Below are positions 9,794-18,456 of a DNA stretch of 57,037 nucleotides, in pieces. The stretch's first letter is position 1; each line of letters begins with the position of its first letter. A program made the position numbers and the translations under genes. Under the pieces are notes generated by a model. That model worked only from the letters and a program-made list of their open reading frames with translations, was not told the DNA's origin and did not search any database. The DNA comes from a candidate division FCPU426 bacterium. GTDB taxonomy: Bacteria > Oederibacteriota > Muellerivitia > Muellerivitales > Muellerivitaceae. Location of the stretch: positions 1 to 57,037 of the forward strand of contig PLZG01000050.1 in NCBI GenBank assembly GCA_003152075.1, read 5' to 3'.

Positions 9794-10255
9794 ATGCTTC
9801 CGACCTCCGCCATATTCAGCCATCTTCGCCGGGTGCTTCAACAAGCCTATTTTTTGCAATACATGAGCCCCAAAGAGCTGGACAAACTGATGACCTGCCT
9901 TCGTGCTGTCCGGGTCTTTAAAGGCTATGAAATTATCCGACAGGGTGACCCTGACGACGCTTTTTACCTCATCGCTTCCGGCCGTGTTTCGGTTTGGTTG
10001 AACAAGGGTTCCCAACGGGTGAGGGTGGCAGGTCTTCGCTCCGATGAGTATTTCGGCGAAATGGCCCTGATTTCCAACGAGCCCCGGAACGCAACCGTGG
10101 TGGCGGAGATGCTCACCGAACTATTTATCCTGGAAAAGCATAACTTCGACAATCTTCTTATGAAAAATCCCTCCATTGCCCAGAAGCTCCGAATGGCCCA
10201 TGAACAACGAGGCCAGATGACCTCCAACATTTCAAATTCAGTCGTGCATAGTTGA
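9794..10255 (+). CDS. Stand-alone cyclic nucleotide-binding domain protein
   Basis: The 153-residue product is essentially one cNMP-binding domain (about residues 20-125). KGYEIIRQGDPDDAFYLI and GRVSVWL form the early strands, and YFGEMALISNEPRNATVVA is the phosphate-binding cassette with its conserved Gly-Glu and Arg. There is no C-terminal helix-turn-helix as in Crp/Fnr proteins, and no membrane segment, so it is more likely a regulatory adaptor than a DNA-binding regulator. The Arg in the cassette suggests true nucleotide binding, but no partner is visible. It lies 123 bases after the PorV-like gene and converges with the glycosyltransferase gene on the other strand. Family assignment is strong; function is unknown. 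Confidence 0.88.
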   Translation: MLPTSAIFSHLRRVLQQAYFLQYMSPKELDKLMTCLRAVRVFKGYEIIRQGDPDDAFYLIASGRVSVWLNKGSQRVRVAGLRSDEYFGEMALISNEPRNATVVAEMLTELFILEKHNFDNLLMKNPSIAQKLRMAHEQRGQMTSNISNSVVHS

Positions 10256-10304
10256 GGGACCTTAAACATTGGAAAAAGGGAAGCTTGAACGGGGCTACGC
10301 TTCA

Positions 10305-12431
10305 TTATTTTCTTGAGGGTGGAAGGTTTCGCAAATTCTCGGCGGCGTCGGTGAGGTTGAGCCTCAAGCGCAAGGCTTCTTCAAAAGCCTTTCGGGCCGC
10401 GGGCAGTTTATTTTCCTGATACAACAAACAACCCAGGTCATTGTAAAGATGGGCCATGGGCAGGCCCTTTTCGATACCTTGTTTCTCGTCTTCAATCGCC
10501 TCGTCCATTTTTCCCTCCGCCGCGTGGTGAATGGCCCTGATACGCCAATAACGGGCTTCCAATAGGGGATCACCCTTGAAAGAGGGATAGGCTTTGTCCA
10601 AAACAGCCAACATCCGGCTTTGGTCCGGGTCCACGTTGAACTCCATGACCAACCGTGTCAATTCCTTAAGCGATAGGTCCGCCTTTGCCCAACGGCTTAA
10701 AAGGGGTTTGTTGAATTGGCTCACCGGGACGATCTCAAGGATAAGACCGCCATCCCGCTTGTTCAAACCCTCCGAGAGCCAGAACCACTTTCCCTCCGGG
10801 AAAACTTTCTTGAAATAGGGTTCCTCGTGGATATTGGCCAGGACGCCGGTCCATTTCGCCCGGGTTGGATCCAGTTTCGGGTTTTCGGCCGCGTTGAAAG
10901 AATAACTCGCCACAAAAATGGTTTGGTCGTAGGGGTCAGGGTTGAAGTTAAGAAGAATCAAGCCTGGGCCCTGTTGATTGGCGAGGGGTTTCAACAGGGA
11001 ATAGGCCTTGTTAAATTCCGGCGACCGGGCCTTGTCAAAGTAGGAAGGGTTTCTTTCAAAATCCCTTGGGTAGACATAAACCAAATGGAATAGATCCAGG
11101 CAGGTTGAAGCCGTTAATACCACGAGAAAAACCAAGAGCCGCCCCTTGAGGGGGACGGGGTCCAGGAGAGTTTGGGCCCCCAGAGCGCAGATGAGCAAAA
11201 GTAGGGGGATCATGGGGGTCAGCCTCATGATTTCAAAGTCGTTGGTCAGGACCGTCGGGAGAAAGAGGACGAAAAAGGCCGTGAGGATCCATAGGCTCAA
11301 GGGTTCCCAATAACGCCGGAAAAGGCGGATCAAACCGAAAAAGAACAGGGAAGTCAGGAGGGGATTCAAAAATCCACCCCATAGGGGGCCGTAGTGGAAA
11401 AAATTAACGGGGGCGCCCCAAAAAAAATCCTTCAAACAGACGAGGGGCAGGCTGAACCTGTCCAGGAAGGGATGGGGAGCGCCGAAGGCCCAGAGATGAT
11501 TGATATATCCGTGGTATTCCCTGATGTAAGCGATCACCAAGGGAAGGATAACAAGGGAAACTCCTGCCAGGAATTTCAGGGCATCCTTCAGGCGCCCGCC
11601 CAGGGATTGGTTCCGGTTGCCGATAACCGTCAGACCAATCAATAAAGCAACGAAGGGCCACGCCAAATAGGTATAGAACCCAGTTCCCGTCAAAATAGCC
11701 AGCGCGTAAATCCAAGGATTTTTCCGGGAATTTTTCGATTCATCCAAGTAACCGCCCAAGGCGAACAACGCAAGGCATTCCCATAACACCAAAAGGATTT
11801 GTTGCATGGAAAACCAGCCTAGGTAAAGGGGCCAAAAACTGAAAACCATTAGGGAAAGCAGGAGGAAGGTCGTGCCGCGGGATAAGACTTTTCGGCTGGC
11901 CAGCCAGAGTGCCGGCACGCAGGTGAATGAACATAAGGCGGGGAAAAACCAAAAGGTCGTCAGGGAGTGGCCGAATAGTTTGAAAAAAAGGTAAAGCCCC
12001 CAGGAATAGAGCATGGGTTCCTGAGCCACAGAGTGCAGAATCTGCCAATCCCATTTTTCCTCCAGCAGGGTCGCGAAATAACCAAAGAGGCCCTCGTCCG
12101 AAAAGGGCCAGGGAGATAGGGTGAACAGGTGGTAAAAACGCAAAATAGCGCCCAAAAGCAGAAGGGTCATCCACATCCAGGAAGGGATCCGAGGAAAGGG
12201 TTCTTGCTTGTGAGTGGCCACTTTTTCCTCGAGGGAAAAGACCAGTGCCCCCGGGAGCAAAAAGCCGAAAAGGACAATCCACATTTTATAAATGAGGGAA
12301 GGGTGACCGTAAGAAAGAATAGCGTTGGAGACCGTTAGAGCGATAAAACATGTTCCCATGAGAAGAGGAGCGTTTTTCTTCAACGTAATTCCAACCGGGG
12401 ACGAGAGAATGGTTTTTGGTTTATTCGCCAA
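10305..12431 (-). CDS. GT39-like membrane glycosyltransferase (GT-C) with TPR tail, copy 1
   Basis: The 708-residue integral membrane protein has about 11-13 hydrophobic segments and a GT-C hallmark acidic pair in the first periplasmic loop (WPFSDEGLFGYFA, Asp112-Glu113). This resembles ArnT/PMT/GT39-type enzymes that move sugar from a lipid carrier on the outer face of the inner membrane. A soluble C-terminal part contains a globular region (about 480-600) and TPR-like helices (AIHHAAEGKMDEAIEDEKQGIEKG, LYNDLGCLLYQENKLPAARKAFEEAL, in two parts). The start is a TTG at 12429-12431. Its Shine-Dalgarno GAGGA lies inside the last codons of the upstream paralogue, with only 2 bases between the genes, which indicates translational coupling. 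Acceptor and sugar are unknown; protein or lipid A glycosylation are both possible. Confidence 0.8.
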   Translation of the reverse strand: MANKPKTILSSPVGITLKKNAPLLMGTCFIALTVSNAILSYGHPSLIYKMWIVLFGFLLPGALVFSLEEKVATHKQEPFPRIPSWMWMTLLLLGAILRFYHLFTLSPWPFSDEGLFGYFATLLEEKWDWQILHSVAQEPMLYSWGLYLFFKLFGHSLTTFWFFPALCSFTCVPALWLASRKVLSRGTTFLLLSLMVFSFWPLYLGWFSMQQILLVLWECLALFALGGYLDESKNSRKNPWIYALAILTGTGFYTYLAWPFVALLIGLTVIGNRNQSLGGRLKDALKFLAGVSLVILPLVIAYIREYHGYINHLWAFGAPHPFLDRFSLPLVCLKDFFWGAPVNFFHYGPLWGGFLNPLLTSLFFFGLIRLFRRYWEPLSLWILTAFFVLFLPTVLTNDFEIMRLTPMIPLLLLICALGAQTLLDPVPLKGRLLVFLVVLTASTCLDLFHLVYVYPRDFERNPSYFDKARSPEFNKAYSLLKPLANQQGPGLILLNFNPDPYDQTIFVASYSFNAAENPKLDPTRAKWTGVLANIHEEPYFKKVFPEGKWFWLSEGLNKRDGGLILEIVPVSQFNKPLLSRWAKADLSLKELTRLVMEFNVDPDQSRMLAVLDKAYPSFKGDPLLEARYWRIRAIHHAAEGKMDEAIEDEKQGIEKGLPMAHLYNDLGCLLYQENKLPAARKAFEEALRLRLNLTDAAENLRNLPPSRK

Positions 12432-12433
12432 GT

Positions 12434-14572
12434 TTATTTCCTCATTAACAGATTCAAGTTAGCCAAGTTAACTGAAGCGTCTGTGTAATTTTTTTTTTGA
12501 AGGACCGCCGATTGAAATGCCGCCAGGGCCTCCTTGGTTTGGTTTTGCTTGAATAAAAAACATCCCATTTCATTGTAAAGATGGGCCAGGGGGAGGCCTC
12601 TTTTTATCGCGTTTCCCTCGTCCGTGATGGCTTCCTCGGTTTTGCCCTCCGCCACATGATGAAGGGCTTTGATACGCCAGTATCGAGATTCCAAAAGGGG
12701 GTCACCCTCAAATTGGTGATAAGCCTTTTCCAAAACGTCCAGCATCGGGCCTTGGTCCGGATCCACGCCCCTCTCCATGACCAAACGGGTCAAGGCCTCC
12801 AGCGATTGGTCGGCCATACGCCATTTGTTTAAAATTATCTGGTTTGCCGGATTCACGGGGAGGATGCCTAAAAGGAAGCCGCCGTCACGCCGGTTTAAAC
12901 CTTCGGAAAGCCAAAACCACTTCCCCTCGGGAAAAAACTTTTCCAGGTAAGGCTGTTCGTGGACATTCGTCAATAAGGCGACCCACTTGGCCGAGGCGGG
13001 AACAAGCCCCGGGTTTTCCGCCGCGTTGAACCCGTAGGTGGCCACGAAGAGGGTTTGGTCATAGGGATCCGGGTTGAAGTTGAGCAATATCAATCCTGGG
13101 CCTTCCCGCTCGGCGATGGGTTTTAAATAGGTATAGGCCTTATAAAACTCCACCGATTTATGATCGTTATAGTAGGAAAGGTTCTTTTTCCAGTGGCCGG
13201 GATAAATGGCGAAGAGATGTATCGAATCCAGGGTAAGGGAAACAAAAAATATCATTAAAAGGATGGCAACTCTTTTATGGGCCGAGAATGATTGGAGGAA
13301 AAAATCGATACCAAGGGCTATGCCAATAGCAAGGACCGGTATCCATTGGACCATGCGCATTTCCTCGAAATCATTTGAAAGTACGGCTGGTAAGAGCAGG
13401 GCCGCGAAAGCTGTAATAAAGAGAAAGGCAACGGACTTCGCTTTTTTAATCGCGGCGATAAGACCCAGGAGAAAGAAGGAGCCGCAAAGGGGGTTCATGA
13501 AGCCGCCCCAAAGGGGACCGTAGCGGAATGTGCCATGACGAGCGCCCCAAAGGAGATCGGTAAAATAGCCGGTAAAAATTTGGAAACGCTCAGCCCAATG
13601 GTGATTGGATCCCATGGACCAGAGGTGATGAAAATAATCCGATCCCTGGCCCTTGTAGGAGAGGGCCAGGGGAAAAACTATCAAAGCGCAAACCGAAGAA
13701 AATGTAACGAGGAAGAAAATACGATTTCGAATCGGTTTGGATGAGTTTGCCAAAAGGGTCAGGACGGCCAGGCACGCCACGGCTGGCCAGGATAGGTAAG
13801 TATAAAAACCAACACCGGTCGCAATAGCGAGTAGTAATAATCGGGTAACTTTTTCTTCGCGCCGCGCGTTCAAAAAGGCCCCAAGGGCCAAAAATTCCAC
13901 CCATTCCCAAAAGACCATTAAAACGGCTTGGGTGGAAAAACGACCGATGAGAAGCGGCCAAAAACCGAAGGCCATTAACCCTAAAATTAAGACGCTTCGG
14001 GAGCGGGAAAAATATTTTCGGGAGGCGAACCAGGCCGCAGGAAGGGTGAGAAGGGACCAAAAGGCGGGATAAGACCAAAGGCTGAAGAGGGATGGTCCCA
14101 GGAGCCTGAAAAAAAGCGATTGGATCCAGGTGAACAGCGTCGGCAATTGGTTTAAGCCCTGCAGGAGGGCGCCGTTCCATTGTTCGCAGAGGCGTATCGC
14201 GAAATAACCGAAAATTCCCTCATCCTTGAAAGGCCATTGAAAAAGAGTGGTCAGCTTTACCAAACGGAGGACGACGGCCACCCCCCCCAGGGCCCACCAA
14301 AGCCACAGGGGGATGGCGGGAATGGATTCCTCCTGGAAAATAAGCTTGGGGTTTGATTTTTTGGGGATGAGCGTCAGATAGAGAATGAAAAGTGGCGCCG
14401 CGATTCCTAGGAGGAGAATCCAAAGCGTGAGTAAAAGGGGTGTGGGGAAATAGGAAAGAATAATATTGCCCGTGGTTAAAAGAGCGAGCGAGCCGAAGAA
14501 AATCCATGAAGGGGGTATAACTTTTTCAGTGGGTTTGGATAGAAAATTTTTAAGTTTGTGGATTGGGATCAT
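12434..14572 (-). CDS. GT39-like membrane glycosyltransferase (GT-C) with TPR tail, copy 2
   Basis: The 712-residue paralogue of the downstream gene can be aligned along its full length. Shared stretches include NPDPYDQT(I/L)FVA, the ExPYxxKxFPEGKWFWLSEGLN region and the TPR end. The GT-C acidic pair is in WPFKDEGIFGYFA (Asp117-Glu118). A longer reading from a TTG at 14612-14614 is open, but the ATG at 14570-14572 places both paralogues exactly in register (41 residues to the shared ILSY), so I chose it. About 12 membrane segments precede a soluble half ending in two TPR-like repeats. The gene is first in a two-gene minus-strand operon that diverges from aroQ. It probably transfers sugar from a polyprenyl-phosphate donor; the substrate is unknown. 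Confidence 0.8.
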   Translation of the reverse strand: MIPIHKLKNFLSKPTEKVIPPSWIFFGSLALLTTGNIILSYFPTPLLLTLWILLLGIAAPLFILYLTLIPKKSNPKLIFQEESIPAIPLWLWWALGGVAVVLRLVKLTTLFQWPFKDEGIFGYFAIRLCEQWNGALLQGLNQLPTLFTWIQSLFFRLLGPSLFSLWSYPAFWSLLTLPAAWFASRKYFSRSRSVLILGLMAFGFWPLLIGRFSTQAVLMVFWEWVEFLALGAFLNARREEKVTRLLLLAIATGVGFYTYLSWPAVACLAVLTLLANSSKPIRNRIFFLVTFSSVCALIVFPLALSYKGQGSDYFHHLWSMGSNHHWAERFQIFTGYFTDLLWGARHGTFRYGPLWGGFMNPLCGSFFLLGLIAAIKKAKSVAFLFITAFAALLLPAVLSNDFEEMRMVQWIPVLAIGIALGIDFFLQSFSAHKRVAILLMIFFVSLTLDSIHLFAIYPGHWKKNLSYYNDHKSVEFYKAYTYLKPIAEREGPGLILLNFNPDPYDQTLFVATYGFNAAENPGLVPASAKWVALLTNVHEQPYLEKFFPEGKWFWLSEGLNRRDGGFLLGILPVNPANQIILNKWRMADQSLEALTRLVMERGVDPDQGPMLDVLEKAYHQFEGDPLLESRYWRIKALHHVAEGKTEEAITDEGNAIKRGLPLAHLYNEMGCFLFKQNQTKEALAAFQSAVLQKKNYTDASVNLANLNLLMRK

Positions 14573-14736
14573 AGGAAGTGTTTTGTGAATTATAACGGTG
14601 TTCCCTGACCGCAACGACGGTAAATCCGTTTTTGCGGGCCTTTTTCGATGTTTTCCCTTGTCGATTGGGATTCATTCCGGGGAATATTGAGGAGTTGGGG
14701 ACTCGTTTTAAATTTTCCTTGAGGACGCTACGAGTT

Positions 14737-14761
14737 CCTCAAATTCCACTTGAATTTGAGG
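14737..14761. other. Perfect hairpin in the divergent GT39/aroQ intergenic region
   Basis: CCTCAAATTC (14737-14746) and GAATTTGAGG (14752-14761) are exact inverted repeats around a CACTT loop. No T-tract follows on either strand, so it is not an obvious terminator. It could be an operator or a leader structure for either divergent unit. The rest of the 282-base gap (14573-14854) holds nothing I recognise. Confidence 0.55.
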
Positions 14762-14854
14762 ATAACAGGCCGCACGAAGGATTTTTAATAGTTTTTTGGC
14801 GGCCTGCTAGTTAGCATAGGGTTCATTCAGGTGGTAAAAGAAACGGGGATTTTA

Positions 14855-15313
14855 ATGCGAAAAGTGCTGGTGATCCATGGTCCAAACCTGAACCTTTTAG
14901 GCGAGCGGGAACCCAATGTTTACGGCTCGGTAACCTTGGCGGAAATTGATAAGGCCCTCCAGGAACTGGCCGGGAAAAGCGATGTGGAATTAAGGACCGT
15001 CCAATCGAACCATGAGGGGGAGATTGTCGAAACGATCCAGAATTCCCGCCACTGGGCGGACGTCATCATTATCAACCCCGCGGCCTATACCCATACCTCG
15101 GTGGCTATTCGGGATGCCCTCTCCGCCATCTCGGTTCCCACGATCGAGGTGCACCTTTCCAACATCCACGCTCGTGAAGGCTTCCGCCAGGCTTCTCATG
15201 TCTCGCCGGTGGCTGTGGGAGTTATCGCGGGGTTCGGCAAAAACAGTTATCTCCTGGCTTTGCAGGCAGCTGCCACGATTTCCTTGCCTGATAAAAAAGA
15301 AAATAAGAAATAA
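14855..15313 (+). CDS. aroQ: 3-dehydroquinate dehydratase type II
   Basis: Catalyses the third step of the shikimate pathway, dehydrating 3-dehydroquinate, as a dodecameric cytoplasmic enzyme. The 152-residue length matches the family. Signatures in order are [17 protein letters not shown] with the catalytic Tyr, [24 protein letters not shown] and [21 protein letters not shown] with the catalytic His and substrate-binding Ser region. A GTG at 14831 is in frame, but the ATG at 14855 is preceded by a CGGGGA Shine-Dalgarno at a good distance and gives the family's usual [11 protein letters not shown] start. No other shikimate gene is present nearby. Downstream lies a repeat-rich gap, so it is probably monocistronic. 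Confidence 0.96.
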   Translation: MRKVLVIHGPNLNLLGEREPNVYGSVTLAEIDKALQELAGKSDVELRTVQSNHEGEIVETIQNSRHWADVIIINPAAYTHTSVAIRDALSAISVPTIEVHLSNIHAREGFRQASHVSPVAVGVIAGFGKNSYLLALQAAATISLPDKKENKK

Positions 15314-15318
15314 GTTTT

Positions 15319-15446
15319 ACCACCAAGGTCATCACCCGTCAGCCTTTGGCTGAGGGCGTAAACGAGTACACCAAGAACACCTTTGTGAAAAGTGGTTAAA
15401 ACAGTTTCGTTTTGCCATTCTTGGTGACCTTGGTGATCTTGGTGGT
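15319..15446. repeat. Nested inverted-repeat element with palindromic core
   Basis: An outer imperfect pair (ACCACCAAGGTCATCACC at 15319-15336 versus GGTGATCTTGGTGGT at 15432-15446) encloses an exact pair CACCAAGAA (15369-15377)/TTCTTGGTG (15418-15426). Inside is a 24-base palindromic unit (TCAGCC-TTT-GGCTGA core, about 15334-15357) that recurs identically at about 44466-44489. No ORF is present. This looks like a small non-coding mobile or REP-type repeat. Confidence 0.65.
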
Positions 15447-15477
15447 TCAATCCTGATGGTTCCTTTAAAATAACTAA

Positions 15478-18456
15478 ATGAAATCCTTCCTTAACGCCCC
15501 ATTGTCTTCGGATAACCTTTGGGAGTTTTCCTTCGTTCTCGTAGGGTTTTATCTTTTTTTTCATCCTGTCCTAGCCAATCCAACCTCTATGGCGGTAGCC
15601 ATGGGCGGGGGATTTCTCCTTCTACTACTGAGGACAATTCCTTCCGAAACTCTCCAAAGCATCAGTAAAGCCTGGTGCCTCTTGCTGGTTTACCTACTCG
15701 CCTCTTCCCTTTGGTCGGTCTCATCCGGCATCACCCTTCAATCAGCTGGATTGGTTTTTCTAGGCACGATCCTTTTCGCCATGGCCAGGATGAACAGTCT
15801 CGAATCCCAAAGCCGCTTGGAGAGGATCGGACTGCTCATGGCCTTCATTGCCTCGCTGATGGCAATTTACCAATGGTTGTATGGCTTCGAAAGACTGGCG
15901 CCATTTCTTCAGGGGTTGGGAGGGGAGGAGCATGAAATACTCGCGGCAGCTATCCATAACAAAAGGGCCACGGGGCCTTTTGTGACCCACGGGGCTTTGG
16001 CGGCCTTTTTGATTCTTTTCATCCCGATAGGGTTTGTTTCTTGGAAAACCCAAATGGGATTTAAAAAGCGGCTTTTTGGGGTGGTGACTTTAATTCTGAT
16101 AATCGGGCTTTTCACGACCCAAAGCGTAGGCGCTTATTTTTGCCTGACATTGGCGGTGTTGGCGGTCCTTTTAAAACGGAGGTCGAAAGCCGCCTGGGCA
16201 ATAGTGGCGGCGGGCGCGGTGGGAATTTTGGTTTTGATCTGGGTCAGGGGAATTCAAAGCTGGCTCCTTGCGGCTTTTGGAACCAGGCTCATTCTGTGGA
16301 AAGCCGCCTTGACCCTTTTTGGGAATCATCCGTTGTTGGGGTCGGGTTTGGGGACCTTTGGGGAAGTTTACCAGCAGGCCGGACTCCCCCTGGAAACTGG
16401 CGCGCGGTTCACTCATAACCTATTCCTGCAAGTCTTGGTTGAAGCCGGCATAACCGGATTTTTGATATTTTTAGCCGTCCTAGTGGATTTGGCGCGGCGG
16501 TTAAAAGTGCCAGCCCGCTGGGAGGGCTGGGGAGTTGGAACCGGGGTTCTGGCCTTTCTGTTGTTCTCGCTTTTAGACCTGCCCTTTCAGATGCCCGAGG
16601 TGGTTTGGATTTTCGCTGTGGTAGCGGGCAGGTTGGAACTGAGGCCGGAAAAGAAATTTTCCCTGCCCGAAATTTCGGTTCAATGGCTTGAATATGGTTT
16701 GTTGGGAGTTTTTTTGGTTTCGGGTTTCTGGCCCCCGCTTAGGAGTTGGAATTTCGCGCTTCTGGCTGGGGCCTTATGGATACTTGTCGCGCTCTTCCAG
16801 CAAAAGTTCGACAAGGTTCCGCTTTGGATTTTCCTAGGAGCCTTGCTCATCGCTCTTCGAGCTTTTTTCTCCCCTTCGGCCCTGGGTACGGTTTGGTTTT
16901 TTGAAATCGCGGGAATCCTGCTGGCTTTCTATTTGATCGTCCCTTGTTTTAAAAAAACCGAAAATTTCCTCAGGGTGCTTTGTGGATTGGGGCTGGTTTG
17001 GGCCTTAAAAGTCTGGTGGGAGCCTTTCCACTACTCCGCACCTGGATTAAGCGGTTGGATTCATTTTCAATATTCAGATGTGAAGGAATGGATAATATTT
17101 CCCAACCCAAAGCAGGTTGCCATCTTCTTAATTCCCTTTGTTTTTATTTTTTGGAAAAAACCAAAGAGTTTTATGAGTTTGATAGGCATTGGATTAGCTG
17201 TTCTAACCATGCTTCGCTTGAAGTCTTTTGGCGCCTTCCTTGGAATAGGCGCGGGGCTGTTATCCTTGATGAAATCGCGGAACCGATTATGGTTTGGTGG
17301 GGCCGCTTTAGTCCTGGTCGCCGGGTTACTTTTCCTTCGGTCCCTTGATCCCAGCCCCACCAAGTGGGAAAGGCTCGAGATTTGGGGATCGGCTTTTAAG
17401 GTTTGGGAACGCAGCCCCCTCGTCGGGGTGGGACCCGGAGTCTTCGCGGGGCTCTATCATCAGGTGAAATCACCCAGGATGTCAGGGGTTAGTCACTACT
17501 TGATGGATGCCCAATATACCCACAATGAATTCCTGGAATTACTGACCGCTTTTGGATTGATGGGACTGGGATTTGGCCTTTTGCTTTTATTTAAAGCTTG
17601 GCGAAAAATTCAAGATCCTGGATGGCAATCGGCCGCTGCCGGGTTAGGCGCGGCCTCGTTATTCGACTTTTGCCTTCACACGCCTCTGATAGCACTTCAA
17701 GGGGTGGGACTTTTAACCACCGACGAAAACAAAAAACCAAAATTGTCATATATGGGTGGTTTTTTAACCCTGGGGTTAGTTATGGGTTTGTTTGTGCCAC
17801 CGATTTTTTCCGGTGTGTTGAAAAGCCAGGCTGAAATCCACCTGTCCCAAAACCTATTTCTTCCTAGTGATTTACGTTATTTGGAGATAGCTGAACAAAT
17901 GAATGCTTGGGATGCCCGTTATGTCGCCGCTAAGGCTGACTATCTTGAGAGACTTTATCTTTCAACAAAAGACCCCGTCTGGGCCAAAAGGTCGGATGAG
18001 GCTTTTGAAAGAGTAATTGATTTGGAAAAGGTAGAAGGCCAGTGGTGTTTGAAAAAAGCCGAAAGGCTTACCACTCGATTGTCGGTTGATTCTACGCCTG
18101 AGGCTCATCAAAAAGTGGCTCTGGCATGGACGGAAAATTATAAATTATTGCCATTCAATGCCTTCGGTTGGTTCGAGGCGGGTTTATTTTTTATGAAAGA
18201 AGGGAAAAGGGAAGAGGCGCTTTATTATTTTATTAGAGCCGCCCAGATTGAGCGATATTTCCCTGCGGCGGAAGTAAACGCTGGGATTATTTGCAGGGAA
18301 AAGGGCCAAGAAGTTAAGGCTCGAGAATTTTTTAAAGACGCTTTGGAGGTCTACAGTCAATGGAAAGATGCCGACCGGATTGACCCTTTGGAAAAACAAT
18401 TGGTGTATCTTTCTCCCGAAACGGTTGAGTTTTTGAAAAAAGAGCTAGCCAAATGA
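15478..18456 (+). CDS. Protein with two O-antigen-ligase (Wzy_C-like) modules and a TPR-like tail
   Basis: The 992-residue polytopic protein contains two membrane halves, each shaped like an O-antigen ligase/polymerase. Module 1 has RATGPFVTHGALAAFLI, then ILWKAALTLFGNHPLLGSGLGTF (about 272-294) and THNLFLQVLVEAGITGF (about 312-328). Module 2 has FPNPKQVAIFLI, then IWGSAFKVWERSPLVGVGPGVF (about 636-657) and YTHNEFLELLTAFGLMGLG (about 680-698). About 200 soluble TPR-like residues follow. A single module normally makes up the whole enzyme that joins or polymerises undecaprenyl-linked glycans in the periplasm, so the duplication within one chain is unusual. The stop overlaps the ATG of the next gene by 4 bases, so it heads a three-gene operon. 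Substrate unknown. Confidence 0.82.
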   Translation: MKSFLNAPLSSDNLWEFSFVLVGFYLFFHPVLANPTSMAVAMGGGFLLLLLRTIPSETLQSISKAWCLLLVYLLASSLWSVSSGITLQSAGLVFLGTILFAMARMNSLESQSRLERIGLLMAFIASLMAIYQWLYGFERLAPFLQGLGGEEHEILAAAIHNKRATGPFVTHGALAAFLILFIPIGFVSWKTQMGFKKRLFGVVTLILIIGLFTTQSVGAYFCLTLAVLAVLLKRRSKAAWAIVAAGAVGILVLIWVRGIQSWLLAAFGTRLILWKAALTLFGNHPLLGSGLGTFGEVYQQAGLPLETGARFTHNLFLQVLVEAGITGFLIFLAVLVDLARRLKVPARWEGWGVGTGVLAFLLFSLLDLPFQMPEVVWIFAVVAGRLELRPEKKFSLPEISVQWLEYGLLGVFLVSGFWPPLRSWNFALLAGALWILVALFQQKFDKVPLWIFLGALLIALRAFFSPSALGTVWFFEIAGILLAFYLIVPCFKKTENFLRVLCGLGLVWALKVWWEPFHYSAPGLSGWIHFQYSDVKEWIIFPNPKQVAIFLIPFVFIFWKKPKSFMSLIGIGLAVLTMLRLKSFGAFLGIGAGLLSLMKSRNRLWFGGAALVLVAGLLFLRSLDPSPTKWERLEIWGSAFKVWERSPLVGVGPGVFAGLYHQVKSPRMSGVSHYLMDAQYTHNEFLELLTAFGLMGLGFGLLLLFKAWRKIQDPGWQSAAAGLGAASLFDFCLHTPLIALQGVGLLTTDENKKPKLSYMGGFLTLGLVMGLFVPPIFSGVLKSQAEIHLSQNLFLPSDLRYLEIAEQMNAWDARYVAAKADYLERLYLSTKDPVWAKRSDEAFERVIDLEKVEGQWCLKKAERLTTRLSVDSTPEAHQKVALAWTENYKLLPFNAFGWFEAGLFFMKEGKREEALYYFIRAAQIERYFPAAEVNAGIICREKGQEVKAREFFKDALEVYSQWKDADRIDPLEKQLVYLSPETVEFLKKELAK

